Shown: positions 40,756-50,365 of the stretch, piece after piece
Layout: every line of letters begins with the position of its first letter
How positions within the stretch are numbered: position 1 is the stretch's first letter
Source: Flavobacterium sp. MDT1-60
GTDB lineage: Bacteria > Bacteroidota > Bacteroidia > Flavobacteriales > Flavobacteriaceae
DNA length: 64,000 nucleotides
Reading direction: 5' to 3'
Assembly: GCF_014844035.1 (NCBI RefSeq)
Contig: NZ_CP062159.1
Coordinates: 3,720,001 to 3,784,000 of the forward strand
Notes under the pieces: model-generated
Told to the model about the DNA's origin: nothing
What the model saw: only the letters and a program-made list of their open reading frames with translations
Databases searched by the model: none
Position numbers and translations under genes: made by a program

Positions 40756-41382
40756 ATGAAAACGTTAACGAAAGAAATGCAGGCCGCTATAACTCCTTCC
40801 AAAGCTTTAGAGCTTTTAAAGGAAGGAAACCAGAGATTTGTAAGCAACCTGAAAATAAACCGTAATCTTTTACAGCAGGCCAATGAAACTTCAGATGGGC
40901 AGCATCCTTTTGCTGTAATTCTTAGCTGTATAGACAGCCGAACATCTGCCGAATTAATTTTTGACCAGGGACTTGGTGATATTTTCAGTGTGCGTATTGC
41001 CGGAAATATTATCAATGAGGATATTTTAGGCAGTATGGAATTTGGCTGTAAAGTGGCAGGGTCAAAAATTATTGTAGTACTGGGCCATACAAAATGCGGC
41101 GCTGTAAAAGGTGCCTGCGATCACGTTGAAATGGGTAATCTGACAGCGTTGCTGACAAAAATAAGACCAGCAGTTGATGATGAGAACGAGACTAAAGAAA
41201 ACCGCAATTCAGGTAATGCTGCTTTTGTAGAGAATGTTTCAATCATTAATGTTAAACGTACCGTTAAATCAATAATGGAACGCAGTCCTATCTTAAAAGA
41301 AATGATTGAAAAGGGTGAAATTGGAATTGTTGGGGGATCACACGATATTACTACAGGTGAAGTAACATTTTTTCCGTATTAA
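40756..41382 (+). CDS. Beta-class carbonic anhydrase
   Basis: Zinc enzyme that interconverts CO2 and bicarbonate. Zinc ligands Cys58 (SCIDSR), His111 and Cys114 (GHTKCGA) and the Asp60-Arg62 dyad are present, as in beta-class enzymes. The 208-aa chain has no signal peptide in its first residues, so a cytoplasmic location is likely. It is co-transcribed with the bestrophin gene (19-base gap) and followed by a terminator at 41498. Together they look like a bicarbonate supply or CO2-retention module under TetR control. Confidence 0.95.
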   Translation: MKTLTKEMQAAITPSKALELLKEGNQRFVSNLKINRNLLQQANETSDGQHPFAVILSCIDSRTSAELIFDQGLGDIFSVRIAGNIINEDILGSMEFGCKVAGSKIIVVLGHTKCGAVKGACDHVEMGNLTALLTKIRPAVDDENETKENRNSGNAAFVENVSIINVKRTVKSIMERSPILKEMIEKGEIGIVGGSHDITTGEVTFFPY

Positions 41383-41497
41383 TTTCGAATCGTAAATAAG
41401 AGTAGCGGTATTTTTCTACATTAGAAATTAACAGTGCCAAAAAAGTACCTTCTTTTATATACACTATAAATTGAAAAATTTCAGATAATAGAGAGAT

Positions 41498-41537
41498 AAA
41501 AACAGGAAGCCGCAGTAATTGTGACTTCCTGTTTTTT
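41498..41537 (+). terminator. Convergent terminator after carbonic anhydrase
   Basis: AAAACAGGAAG (41499-41509) pairs with its complement at 41525-41535 over a 15-base loop, followed by a T6 run. The A run on the other side lets it also serve the mreB gene, which ends at 41605 on the opposite strand. Confidence 0.85.
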
Positions 41538-41604
41538 ATTAATGTTTTCCTTCTAGTGACCATTTATTTACAGGCTGACTTTAAAATCAACTGATAAAAG
41601 GAAA

Positions 41605-42633
41605 CTATGTTATCAATACTGTTCTATATTTAGCTATATTTTTTAAAACAATACCAGTCCCCCTTACGACAGCTCGTAACGGATCTTCTGCAATATAAAC
41701 CGGAAGATCTGTTTTTGTTGATATTCTTTTATCAAGACCACGCAGCATTGCTCCCCCACCTGCCAGATACAAACCTGTATTGTAAATATCTGCAGCCAGT
41801 TCTGGTGGTGTTAAGGAAAGCGTTACCATGATCGCGTCTTCAATTCTTAATATTGATTTATCTAAAGCCTTTGCAATCTCTCTGGAGGTAATTCGGATCT
41901 CTTTAGGTTTTCCGGTAAGCAAATCCCTTCCACGAACCAGTAAATCATTAGGCGGAAACTCCAGTTCCTCCATGGCAGCACCTACATCTATTTTTATCTG
42001 CTCAGCCGTGGCTTCACCAATATATAAATTATGATGCGTTCTCATAAAATACAAGATGTCATTGGTAAAAACATCTCCGGCAATTTTGATAGATTTGTCA
42101 CAAATTATTCCTCCCAGGGCAATAACCGCAATTTCTGTGGTTCCACCCCCAATATCAACAATGATATGCCCTTGTGGTTGCATCACATCTAAACCAATTC
42201 CAATTGCAGCAGCCATAGGCTCATGAACTAAAAATACTTCTTTTCCATTTACTCTTTCACAGGATTCTTTTACCGCTCTCATTTCTACTTCAGTAATACC
42301 ACTTGGAATGCATACTACCATTCGGAGTGCAGGCGTAAAAAAACTCTTCTTTAACTCAGGTATGTTTTTTATAAACCAGCTAATCATTTTCTCTGATGCA
42401 TCAAAATCTGCAATTACCCCGTCTTTAAGAGGGCGGATAGTTTTAATATTCTCGTGTGTCTTTCCTTGCATTAAACTCGCTTCTTTACCTACGGCAATAA
42501 TTTTCCCATTTCTAATATCCCTTGCCACAATAGATGGACTATCCACAACAATTTTTCCGTCGTAGATTATTAAAGTATTAGCTGTTCCTAAATCCATAGC
42601 TATTTCCACTGTCATAAAATCAAATAACCCCAT
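41605..42633 (-). CDS. MreB/Mbl-family actin-like protein
   Basis: Cytoplasmic actin homologue that forms filaments guiding cell-wall synthesis. The 342-aa chain shows the phosphate-1 loop AMDLGTANTLI (12-22), DGVIADFDASEKMISWFI, HEPMAAAIGIGLDV, VDIGGGTTEIAV and the adenosine motif LAGGGAMLRGLDKRIS. No mreC, mreD, pbp2 or rodA is next to it; both sides have terminators. It may therefore be a second, stand-alone copy beside a standard mre operon elsewhere, but the rest of the genome is not visible. Confidence 0.93.
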   Translation of the reverse strand: MGLFDFMTVEIAMDLGTANTLIIYDGKIVVDSPSIVARDIRNGKIIAVGKEASLMQGKTHENIKTIRPLKDGVIADFDASEKMISWFIKNIPELKKSFFTPALRMVVCIPSGITEVEMRAVKESCERVNGKEVFLVHEPMAAAIGIGLDVMQPQGHIIVDIGGGTTEIAVIALGGIICDKSIKIAGDVFTNDILYFMRTHHNLYIGEATAEQIKIDVGAAMEELEFPPNDLLVRGRDLLTGKPKEIRITSREIAKALDKSILRIEDAIMVTLSLTPPELAADIYNTGLYLAGGGAMLRGLDKRISTKTDLPVYIAEDPLRAVVRGTGIVLKNIAKYRTVLIT

Positions 42634-42805
42634 AATATAGTTTTGTTTATATAACCAACGCTTTTGTTGCTATTTTATTCTCTGTAAAGATGATTTTCCA
42701 CTGCAACTTATAAATGTTTAACTTGGATTTTAGATAAATCTTTGATAGTTAAAATAAATTTCTGGTTAAAATAAATCCTTCATATTTATAATAATAAACA
42801 AAATC

Positions 42806-42835
42806 AAAAAGCCTTCACAATTGTGAAGGCTTTTT
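42806..42835 (-). terminator. Perfect terminator after the GDPD operon
   Basis: A 30-base perfect palindrome: five A, GCCTTCACAA, its complement, then five T. It lies 71 bases after the GDPD stop on the minus strand and is symmetrical, so it works in either direction. Confidence 0.9.
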
Positions 42836-42906
42836 CCAAAAAAAAAAATAAACAAACTGAAACACAAATTCAAAGCGATCCTAAACACAAGAACGCTCTA
42901 AAATCT

Positions 42907-43809
42907 TTATAATTTTTTTAATACTTTTTCAGGATAGTCTGTAATAATTCCATCAACCTGTAGTGCTAGCATTCTTTCAATAGCTGCATCTTCATTGACT
43001 GTCCATGGTATAATTTTCATCTTCAGGGCTCGAAGTGCATCCATCTGATTTTTGTCCAGCAATTTATAATTCGGACTATAAATCTCCGGCATGAAATCAA
43101 GCTTTGCCAGGTTTTCTGTCAAAGTGCCTTCACCAACAAGAAAAGCAATGGTTGGTTTAGGGTATTTTTTATGAAAAACATTTAAAAGCACCGGATCAAA
43201 AGACTGGATATTCATCTTTTTTTCAATTCCTTTATCCGTAATTATTTTCATCACCATTGCAGAAAACACTTCTGGCTCTGGCTGTCTTTTACCGTAATCT
43301 GCTTTTTCTGACTTGATTTCGATATTGTAACTGACCGGTTTTAGCTTGTTTACTTTGATGTAATGCTCCACACTATCGATTACCTCCGAAAGCAATGGTT
43401 TATACGTTTTCATTTTTTGCTGAGTTGGAAAACCAGCATTTCCTCTGGAACCGCTGTCAAATCGTTTAATGCTGTCATAAGTCATTTCGAAAAGATTATA
43501 GCTGCGTTCTTTTTCTTTCGCTATAGGGTTTCCATCAGGATCTGACATATACTGAGCTGACATAAAAGTCTCATGCGAAACCACCACCTTTTGATCTTTG
43601 GAAATCACAACATCAAGCTCAATAACAGCTGCACCTTTTTTTACTGCGCTCAGAAATGCCGGGATGGTATTCTCAGGAAAATTACCACGGTCACCACGGT
43701 GTCCCTGCACCTCAACAACATGTTTTTGTGGGGTCTTACTTTTGGTTGCACAGTGACAAGCCGTCAGCAATACAGTAAAGAGAAATAGGGCCTTTATTGT
43801 TCTTATCAT
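42907..43809 (-). CDS. Glycerophosphodiester phosphodiesterase lipoprotein
   Basis: Envelope enzyme that hydrolyses glycerophosphodiesters to glycerol 3-phosphate and an alcohol. The lipobox LLTAC gives lipid on Cys18. TIM-barrel catalytic motifs are QGHRGDRGNFPENT (His37, Arg38, Glu47), IELDV (Glu64, Asp66) and the catalytic His79 in VVSHE, all conserved for GDPD. The length of 300 aa is normal. It is the last gene of the sigma-fecR-susC-susD-phosphoesterase operon, 11 bases after the phosphoesterase, and would act in the periplasm or at the surface on what the transporter takes up. Confidence 0.94.
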   Translation of the reverse strand: MIRTIKALFLFTVLLTACHCATKSKTPQKHVVEVQGHRGDRGNFPENTIPAFLSAVKKGAAVIELDVVISKDQKVVVSHETFMSAQYMSDPDGNPIAKEKERSYNLFEMTYDSIKRFDSGSRGNAGFPTQQKMKTYKPLLSEVIDSVEHYIKVNKLKPVSYNIEIKSEKADYGKRQPEPEVFSAMVMKIITDKGIEKKMNIQSFDPVLLNVFHKKYPKPTIAFLVGEGTLTENLAKLDFMPEIYSPNYKLLDKNQMDALRALKMKIIPWTVNEDAAIERMLALQVDGIITDYPEKVLKKL

Positions 43810-43820
43810 TTGATTCTGAA

Positions 43821-45395
43821 TTATTTTACTTTGTCAATTCGGTAATTACTGCTGGACGTATGGATTTTACCAAACATATCGGTAGCTTTTATTTCAATGG
43901 TATGTTCCCCCAAAGCAAGATCTGACGGAATATTTCCTCTCCATACATGCGTGCTTTTTTCAGGATCTGATGAGCGTCTTCCTGGCATCAGTACTTCTGA
44001 AAGCTCCCACTCATAAACCAGTGCTACATAAGACGGGTCTTCTGCCTGCACATACTCCATTTCTTTCCATTCTCCCTGATCCACACGGTACACTACTTTA
44101 TCTTTTTTGCTTCCCATGAAAAAATTCACAAACACGCCCGATTTGGTACGCTTACCTTTTGCAACCACCTTTGGCGTAAAAACCTTCATTTGATAATCCT
44201 GCGGTTTACCTGCTGTTTTGTAATCAACTGTATATTGGTTTCCTGCAAAATGAATAAAAGCATAGCCTTTTGGAGTTCCGTCTCTCATAACTGAAATTGG
44301 AATTCCTTTCTCATCCAATTTTCCTGAATACCAGTCTCCCGAAGTTGTTCCGATATTATAATGATGATGTGGTTTCTCCTGCAACCATCCATCTTTCTGA
44401 TCAAAAAAATCCTGACGCTGCATATGGGTATGCGCTGAAAGAGATAATGTGTTTGGGAAATCCTTCAGCAATTCAAATAACTTTTGACGGTCACTGTCCC
44501 TAAAAGAGTCATCCTTAACATCCGGCTCACTTAGTGGAATATGAAAAGCCATCACAATCAAATTATCTTTGGGTACTGTTTTAAGATCATTTTCAATGAA
44601 TTGCATTTGTTCCGGAGTAAACCCTCCCCAATATCCTTCATTATCCCTTGGATCCGGATATAATACATCATCCAGGATGATAAAATGGACTTTGCCATAA
44701 TTGAAAGCATAATTCGCTGGTCCAAAATGAGCTTCATAGGTTTCATCAGCCAGATTATCTGCTTTGGCATCAAAATTTAAATCGTGGTTTCCCAAAAGGT
44801 TGTACCATGGAATCCCAATTTTCTTTACTGCCTGGATATAAGGATTGAATAAACTAAGATCATTCCCTACCAAATCACCCATGCTTAAACCAAAAGGAAT
44901 ATTCTTGATGCCTTCAACCTCTGAAACAATTCCTCTGGTAAAAAAATCAACTTCTTCAAGATTGTAAGGCTGCGGATCTCCAAAAATAAGTGCTGTAAAA
45001 TCAGCTGTTTCTTTTTGTGGAAGCAATCCAAAATCAACTGACTCAGGAAGCTTTCCGGTTGGCAGTACACCGTCGAATTTACTTTTAGGAGAACCTTCTG
45101 GTTTAAAATTGTAAAAAAACTGTGGAAGATTATCTTTGTTAACCAAAATCTTATAACCTGATGGTTTAATTACAGCAATAATGGCGTTGTTTTCCACAGG
45201 AAGTATATAGTTTCCTTTTTTGTCTGTAACCACTACTTCCCGTCCATTGGTTACTGCAACATTTGCAATACCTTTTTCTTTTTTGTCTTTTTTTCCGTTT
45301 TGATTTAAATCTTCAAATACGTTTCCTTTGACAGTCGTCTGTGCTGTCAAAACACTACAAACTAGTAATGCACCTAATATAATTGTCTTTTTCAT
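43821..45395 (-). CDS. Secreted calcineurin-like phosphoesterase with N- and C-terminal beta domains
   Basis: Secreted dinuclear metallophosphoesterase of 524 aa. The signal peptide ends near LTAQ19. Residues 20-125 are a MetallophosN (SdrD-like) beta domain beginning VKGNVFEDLNQNGKKDKKEKG, which looks like a Ca2+-binding loop. The catalytic domain has FGDPQP (Asp140; Gln142 where many relatives have His), MGDLVGND (Asp174), GNHDLNF (Asn203, His204), AFHIPL and SAHTHMQ. A MetallophosC domain follows from about 365. It is flanked by susD (10 bases) and GDPD (11 bases), so it probably removes phosphate from the imported ligand. Confidence 0.92.
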   Translation of the reverse strand: MKKTIILGALLVCSVLTAQTTVKGNVFEDLNQNGKKDKKEKGIANVAVTNGREVVVTDKKGNYILPVENNAIIAVIKPSGYKILVNKDNLPQFFYNFKPEGSPKSKFDGVLPTGKLPESVDFGLLPQKETADFTALIFGDPQPYNLEEVDFFTRGIVSEVEGIKNIPFGLSMGDLVGNDLSLFNPYIQAVKKIGIPWYNLLGNHDLNFDAKADNLADETYEAHFGPANYAFNYGKVHFIILDDVLYPDPRDNEGYWGGFTPEQMQFIENDLKTVPKDNLIVMAFHIPLSEPDVKDDSFRDSDRQKLFELLKDFPNTLSLSAHTHMQRQDFFDQKDGWLQEKPHHHYNIGTTSGDWYSGKLDEKGIPISVMRDGTPKGYAFIHFAGNQYTVDYKTAGKPQDYQMKVFTPKVVAKGKRTKSGVFVNFFMGSKKDKVVYRVDQGEWKEMEYVQAEDPSYVALVYEWELSEVLMPGRRSSDPEKSTHVWRGNIPSDLALGEHTIEIKATDMFGKIHTSSSNYRIDKVK

Positions 45396-45405
45396 TTTTT
45401 ATCTT

Positions 45406-46839
45406 TTATTTGTCCCACCAAACTTTAGAATTGATATTGTCTCCTTCAATCATCTGAATGGCTTCCATATAGTTTTCTGTGTTTTTGATCTGCTGATTGT
45501 CCGGATAAGTAAATCTTGAAGGCATAATTCCTCCATTAAGCATAGCGGTTGTTTTTGGCAAAACCGGAAACCCTGTTCTGCGGTACTCAAACCATTGCTG
45601 ATAATCGGTAAAATACAACGCGTAATATTTTTGAAGCATGATTCTCTCTAATGTACCATTATACTGCGCCTGTATATTATCAAAATAATTGGCAGGAGCT
45701 ACGGCTTTCACCTGCTCAATAGCCGACTTCACACCTTTTACATAGTGTCCGGCAGCATCGGCAACATAACCTCGCTGAGCCATTTCTGCCTTGATAAATT
45801 CCACTTCAGCATAAGTCAAAATAAATATCTGCATAGGGTTCTGCGCCTGGACATTCACCAATGTAGAAGCATTGTACTTAAACTGTGAATCCGAACCCGC
45901 ATAGGCGCTTGTAATTCCTTTATAACCAAGAGGCGCATTGGTCACAAGTGCTGTAGCTCCTGTTGCAATTATGGGTCTTCTCGGATCTTCAAGAGCATTA
46001 AGGTTATCAATAAAAAACGAAGCCATTTTTATATTAAGGTTAAAATCCTGAGGTCTTCCCCACGGAGACATATTAGGAGAAACACCTGTTACTTTTAAAA
46101 TCGCCCCTTCTGCCGTAGTGGTAAAAACCGGATATATTTCAGGATGCTCTATCATATAGGTCAGCTTTTCAAAAGCTTTTGTTTCAGTACGGTTTGAAAC
46201 TCTTAATAATAATCGCATTCTTAGCGAATTGGTAAACTTTTTCCAGCTGGCCACTTTATTCTGAAATAAAATATCCTCCGCATAAATCATAGGTTTGCTG
46301 ACGTCATAAAGGGTATTGGCTCTCTCAAGATCTGCCAGCAACGTTTCATAAATAAATTCCTGCTTATCATATCTTGGATATAGAATTCCTTCTTCTCCAC
46401 GCGTAGCTTCACTCATAGGAACTGGTCCGAAAAGATCCGTTAAATTGGCATAAACCAAAGCATTAAGCGTAAGCGCTATTGCCTCATAGTTACCATCTTT
46501 GGCTTTTACCGAGGCCATACGCATCTCTCTGATGTTATTAAGCCATTTGTAATAATTGTTCCATGCTGAATTTCCAATATTATTACTGACGTCATAACGA
46601 TGAAGTCCGCCGGTAATACTTGGATATGTTAGTGAAACCTGCATTAAATTGAAAGTAACATCAACACTCTGCAGGGCATTTTGAGAAGCAATCCCATAAA
46701 TTATAGGATTCAACAGTGTACCGGGACTTACCTCGGTTATAAGATTAGGATTTTCATTAAGCTCTTCAAAACCTTGTGTACAGGAAATACTCATTCCGGT
46801 AAGCAATACTAATATTGCTGCAATTTTTATTTTTTTCAT
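45406..46839 (-). CDS. SusD/RagB-like outer-membrane lipoprotein (SusD_2 group)
   Basis: Surface nutrient-binding lipoprotein of 477 aa. The lipobox GMSISC gives lipid near Cys20. The start QGFEELNENPNLITEVSPGTLLNP and the tail GGIMPSRFTYPDNQQIKNTENY are typical of the shorter SusD_2 group (PF12771). That group is often paired with FecR-controlled SusC proteins that take up peptides, lipids or other non-classical substrates. It follows susC by 7 bases. Next to it are two phosphodiesterase-type enzymes, so the ligand may be a phosphate ester. Confidence 0.92.
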   Translation of the reverse strand: MKKIKIAAILVLLTGMSISCTQGFEELNENPNLITEVSPGTLLNPIIYGIASQNALQSVDVTFNLMQVSLTYPSITGGLHRYDVSNNIGNSAWNNYYKWLNNIREMRMASVKAKDGNYEAIALTLNALVYANLTDLFGPVPMSEATRGEEGILYPRYDKQEFIYETLLADLERANTLYDVSKPMIYAEDILFQNKVASWKKFTNSLRMRLLLRVSNRTETKAFEKLTYMIEHPEIYPVFTTTAEGAILKVTGVSPNMSPWGRPQDFNLNIKMASFFIDNLNALEDPRRPIIATGATALVTNAPLGYKGITSAYAGSDSQFKYNASTLVNVQAQNPMQIFILTYAEVEFIKAEMAQRGYVADAAGHYVKGVKSAIEQVKAVAPANYFDNIQAQYNGTLERIMLQKYYALYFTDYQQWFEYRRTGFPVLPKTTAMLNGGIMPSRFTYPDNQQIKNTENYMEAIQMIEGDNINSKVWWDK

Positions 46840-46846
46840 TGTCTTA

Positions 46847-49800
46847 TTATAAAGTCAAACTTAAATTAAAACCATAAGTCGTCGGTGAAGGCATCTGTCC
46901 AGTTTCTACACCGGGAAGAATAGTGTCACCATTTAATGCTGCAGTTTCAGGATCGTAGATTGGGAAATCTGAAATAACAGCCAAATCTCTTGCAAAAACG
47001 GAAAATTGAACCGACTGCAGGCCTGTATTTTTAATCCATCTTTTTGGCATTGCATACTGAAGACTGATTTCACGTAGTTTTGCATAAGAAGCATCAAATG
47101 AATTAGATTCAATATTGGCTCTTCTGTAATAACGAACATACCAGTCGGCCGTAGCCACTTTCTTTGTGTTTGGCGCATAGCTGCCGTCAGCATTCTGAAT
47201 TACTCCGTCTCCAATGATAAAACCGTCGGCTCTGCCCATTTCAGTAGAATTCAATTTACCCTGCTCTGCAAGTTTGTGGTGTGTCATGGAATAAAGCATA
47301 CCGCCATACTGCCCGTCAATAGTTACATTCATTGTAAAATTGCCAATCGTAAAAGTATTAGTCAAACCCGCCTTCCAATCCGGACTCGCATCTCCGATAT
47401 ATTGTATTTGCTCAGGATAAGCCGGAAGACCTGCATTGTCGTATACAATCTGCCCGTCACGTGATCTCACAAATCCAAAACCATAAATTGCACTTGTTGT
47501 ACCTCCTACTTTTGCAATGATAGAAGCCGTTCCGCCTGTACCGATAATCTGCTGTCCGTCGATTCCTTCAGCAAGTTCTATTACCTTATTCCAATTGCGT
47601 GACCAGTTTAGGGTTGCATTCCATTTGAAATTTTTATGATCTATGAATTTTCCTCCAAGCGTAAGTTCAATACCGCGATTCCTAACTTCACCTCCGTTTA
47701 ACACAGCACCGCTATACCCCGTTGAAAAATCCATCGGAATATCAATAATCTGATTTTTTGTACTACTCTCGTAAACGGTTGCATCAGCTGTCAGCCTATT
47801 ATGAAGCATTCTAATTTCAAAACCAGTTTCAAAACTGGTAGTAATCTCTGGTTTAAAATGATCGTTATATAAAACCGTTAAGGTCTGGGCCGAACTCGGA
47901 AAAGCACTTTGTCCATAATATTTTTGCGTTTTATATGGTTCTGTATCATTCCCAACCTGTGCATAGGAGAACCTATATTTTAAAAAATCAATCGCTTTTG
48001 GTAAAGCAGCCATTTCTGAAATGATTAAACTTGTATTTACAGACGGATAAAAGAAGGAATTGTTTTTTACCGGCAATGTACTAGTCCAGTCATTTCTTCC
48101 CGTTACATCTACAAAAAGCATTTCGCCATAAGACAAAGAAACCAATCCATAAAGACTATTCATCTTTTTATACGCATCTCCTAAAGTTAAAATCGGTGCG
48201 CTTGATCCATTTGAAAGTTTATAAACTCCAGGAACAACCAAACCTGTTACCTCTGCTTCAGTACGCCTGTATTTATAACTCATGGCATTTCCTCCGGCTG
48301 AAGCTGCCAGAGCGAATTTGCTTCCGAAATTCTTTTTATAAGAAAGTAAAAAATCCGTATTGATTTCCTGTTTGTATACATCCTGTCTTTCATAAAAACC
48401 TTTTGCATATCTGTTGATACTGTAAGGCCTTTTTTGTTCTCTGGTCTGATTGTAAGTATTAAGAGCCGAACGAACCATTAAATCCAGATTCGATGATAAT
48501 TTGATATTGGCGAAAATATTCCCAACAATCTGGTCACTGTTTAGGGTATTGGTAGCTTCATAAGCAATCAGGTACGGATTGTCTATAAAAGAACTAAAGG
48601 GATGCAACTGCTGAATCTGTTCTTTTCCTTTCTCCCAAATAGGACGATACCAGTCCAAATCTATATTGGGTTGTTGGAAAATCATGAAATAAGCAATAGA
48701 ACCGTTATTATAACCTGTTGAAGGAAGGTTATCACTGTTTCGGGTATTGTAGTTTACCGTAGTTCCTAACTTGATTTTATCAGATACCTGATAATTGGCG
48801 TTGATGGCAGCTGTTACCCTGTCAAAACCAGTATTTGGCATGATCCATTCGTTTTTCTGGCGACCTAATGAAAGACGCATAGAACCTTTATCGTCACCAC
48901 CTTGTATCGAAATGTTATTATTTAAGGTTATCCCGGTGTTCCAGAAATCTTTGCGGTTATCTCTATAAGAAGTCCACGGAACCCTGTTTGCTGACTGTCC
49001 CTGAAGTGTTGGATCATATTGATAGAAATTCTGTCCGGTAAAAGCAGGTCCCCAGGCGCTGCTGGTTCCACTAGTACTTGTTCCGTCGGCAGAATTGCCA
49101 TAAGAATAATACTGATTACCCTGAGCATCAGGTGAATTCCCTGTTCCTTGTCCATATTTGTATTGATAGTCAGGCCATCTCTGGATTTTATCAAAAGCGG
49201 CGCTTGTACTGTACGAAATACCAAGTCCTTTGTTTTTCTTGCCTGATTTTGTAGTAAGAATCAATGCCCCATTTGCAGCGCGGCTACCATAAAGTGCGGT
49301 TGCACCGGCACCTTTTAATACGGTAACACTTTCAATATCATCAAGGTTAAGATCCGAGATTCCGTTACCGTAATCAATTGGAGAGTCTTCCCCCATATAG
49401 GCGCTTGTCGAACCGGAGGTTGTCATCTCAGCATTCACCGGTACTCCGTCTACTACAATAAGCGCATAATTTCCTTTAGGACTCAACGATCTGTTTCCTC
49501 TCAGTGTAATTTGCTGTGAATTTATAGGGCCTGAACCTGCTGAAGTAATACTCAAACCGGCAACTTTTCCTTTTAAGGCAGACGACCAGTTATTAGATCT
49601 GGCCTGAGATAAGCTTTCTGACTTTATGGTCTGTTGTGAAAACCCAAGTCGTTTCTCTTCTCTTTTAATCCCTAAAGCCGTTACAACAACCTCATTTAGT
49701 TCACTTGTGCTTACTTTCATGGTAATTGTAAGGAACGAATTGCTTGCTGCAACATCCTGTGAAAGATAACCCAGATAAGAAACGGTAAGAACTGCTGAAG

Positions 49801-50287
49801 AATTTGACACTGCAAAACTGAAATTTCCTTCCATGTCCGTCAATGTACTGGTATGAGTTCCTTTTTCAAGAACTGTAACGCCTGGCATTGGAAAACCGCT
49901 TTCATCCAGCACTTTCCCATGTACAGTCATCTGTGCGTGCCCGTTTTTGGTTACTATAATAGTATTATTAATCTTTTTGAAAGAAAGTCCGGTTCTTTCT
50001 GAGATTTTTAAAAGAATGTTATCAAGACTTTCTTTTTCAGCGAAAATGGTGATGCGCTGAGAAGTTCCCGATACTTTTTCATCAAAAACAAAAGTGAATG
50101 CTGTTTTTTGTTCAATCACTTTAAAAAATTCTGTGATTGTGGCATCCTTCAGATTTAAGCTGATTTGACTTTCTTTTGTTGAATTTGTCATGGCAAATCC
50201 CTGAAGAGTCAAAAAGAATGTTATTAGTATATAAAGATTTTTCATCTTCATATACTTATTGAAAAAAAATTGTAGTTTCGTGTTCAT
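46847..50287 (-). CDS. SusC-family TonB-dependent transporter with N-terminal STN signalling domain
   Basis: Outer-membrane transporter that also signals to a sigma factor. The start is taken at 50287 (MNTKLQFFFNKY); an in-frame ATG at 50347 would begin in a hairpin and add a basic leader, and 50251 is also possible. A signal peptide is followed by an STN domain (ISLNLKDATITEFFKVIEQ through NTIIVTKNGH). Then come a carboxypeptidase-like domain, a plug with VVVTALGIKREEKRLGFS and VLKGAGATALYGSRAANGAL, and a barrel. The STN domain contacts FecR, encoded just upstream. Hence substrate binding should activate the ECF sigma factor at the head of the operon. Confidence 0.94.
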   Translation of the reverse strand: MNTKLQFFFNKYMKMKNLYILITFFLTLQGFAMTNSTKESQISLNLKDATITEFFKVIEQKTAFTFVFDEKVSGTSQRITIFAEKESLDNILLKISERTGLSFKKINNTIIVTKNGHAQMTVHGKVLDESGFPMPGVTVLEKGTHTSTLTDMEGNFSFAVSNSSAVLTVSYLGYLSQDVAASNSFLTITMKVSTSELNEVVVTALGIKREEKRLGFSQQTIKSESLSQARSNNWSSALKGKVAGLSITSAGSGPINSQQITLRGNRSLSPKGNYALIVVDGVPVNAEMTTSGSTSAYMGEDSPIDYGNGISDLNLDDIESVTVLKGAGATALYGSRAANGALILTTKSGKKNKGLGISYSTSAAFDKIQRWPDYQYKYGQGTGNSPDAQGNQYYSYGNSADGTSTSGTSSAWGPAFTGQNFYQYDPTLQGQSANRVPWTSYRDNRKDFWNTGITLNNNISIQGGDDKGSMRLSLGRQKNEWIMPNTGFDRVTAAINANYQVSDKIKLGTTVNYNTRNSDNLPSTGYNNGSIAYFMIFQQPNIDLDWYRPIWEKGKEQIQQLHPFSSFIDNPYLIAYEATNTLNSDQIVGNIFANIKLSSNLDLMVRSALNTYNQTREQKRPYSINRYAKGFYERQDVYKQEINTDFLLSYKKNFGSKFALAASAGGNAMSYKYRRTEAEVTGLVVPGVYKLSNGSSAPILTLGDAYKKMNSLYGLVSLSYGEMLFVDVTGRNDWTSTLPVKNNSFFYPSVNTSLIISEMAALPKAIDFLKYRFSYAQVGNDTEPYKTQKYYGQSAFPSSAQTLTVLYNDHFKPEITTSFETGFEIRMLHNRLTADATVYESSTKNQIIDIPMDFSTGYSGAVLNGGEVRNRGIELTLGGKFIDHKNFKWNATLNWSRNWNKVIELAEGIDGQQIIGTGGTASIIAKVGGTTSAIYGFGFVRSRDGQIVYDNAGLPAYPEQIQYIGDASPDWKAGLTNTFTIGNFTMNVTIDGQYGGMLYSMTHHKLAEQGKLNSTEMGRADGFIIGDGVIQNADGSYAPNTKKVATADWYVRYYRRANIESNSFDASYAKLREISLQYAMPKRWIKNTGLQSVQFSVFARDLAVISDFPIYDPETAALNGDTILPGVETGQMPSPTTYGFNLSLTL

Positions 50288-50331
50288 TACTATTGGGCTA
50301 TAAATTTTTATTTGTAGTCTTTTTTTTAATG

Positions 50332-50357
50332 CCCGTTTCCGTTGCACCGGAGGCGGG
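50332..50357. promoter_or_regulatory. Hairpin between fecR and susC
   Basis: CCCG/CGGG outer and TCCG/CGGA inner pairs form a compact stem around a 6-base loop. On the minus strand it has no T run, so it is not a clear terminator. It could be an mRNA stability or processing element that separates fecR from the highly expressed susC. Confidence 0.4.
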
Positions 50358-50365
50358 TTTATTGT

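Noticed and set aside
41351..41563. 70-codon minus-strand frame between carbonic anhydrase and mreB
   Set aside because: It runs through the terminator hairpin and has no family features.
46847..50347. Longer SusC start at 50347
   Set aside because: It would begin inside a hairpin and add a basic, signal-less leader; 50287 gives a normal export signal.
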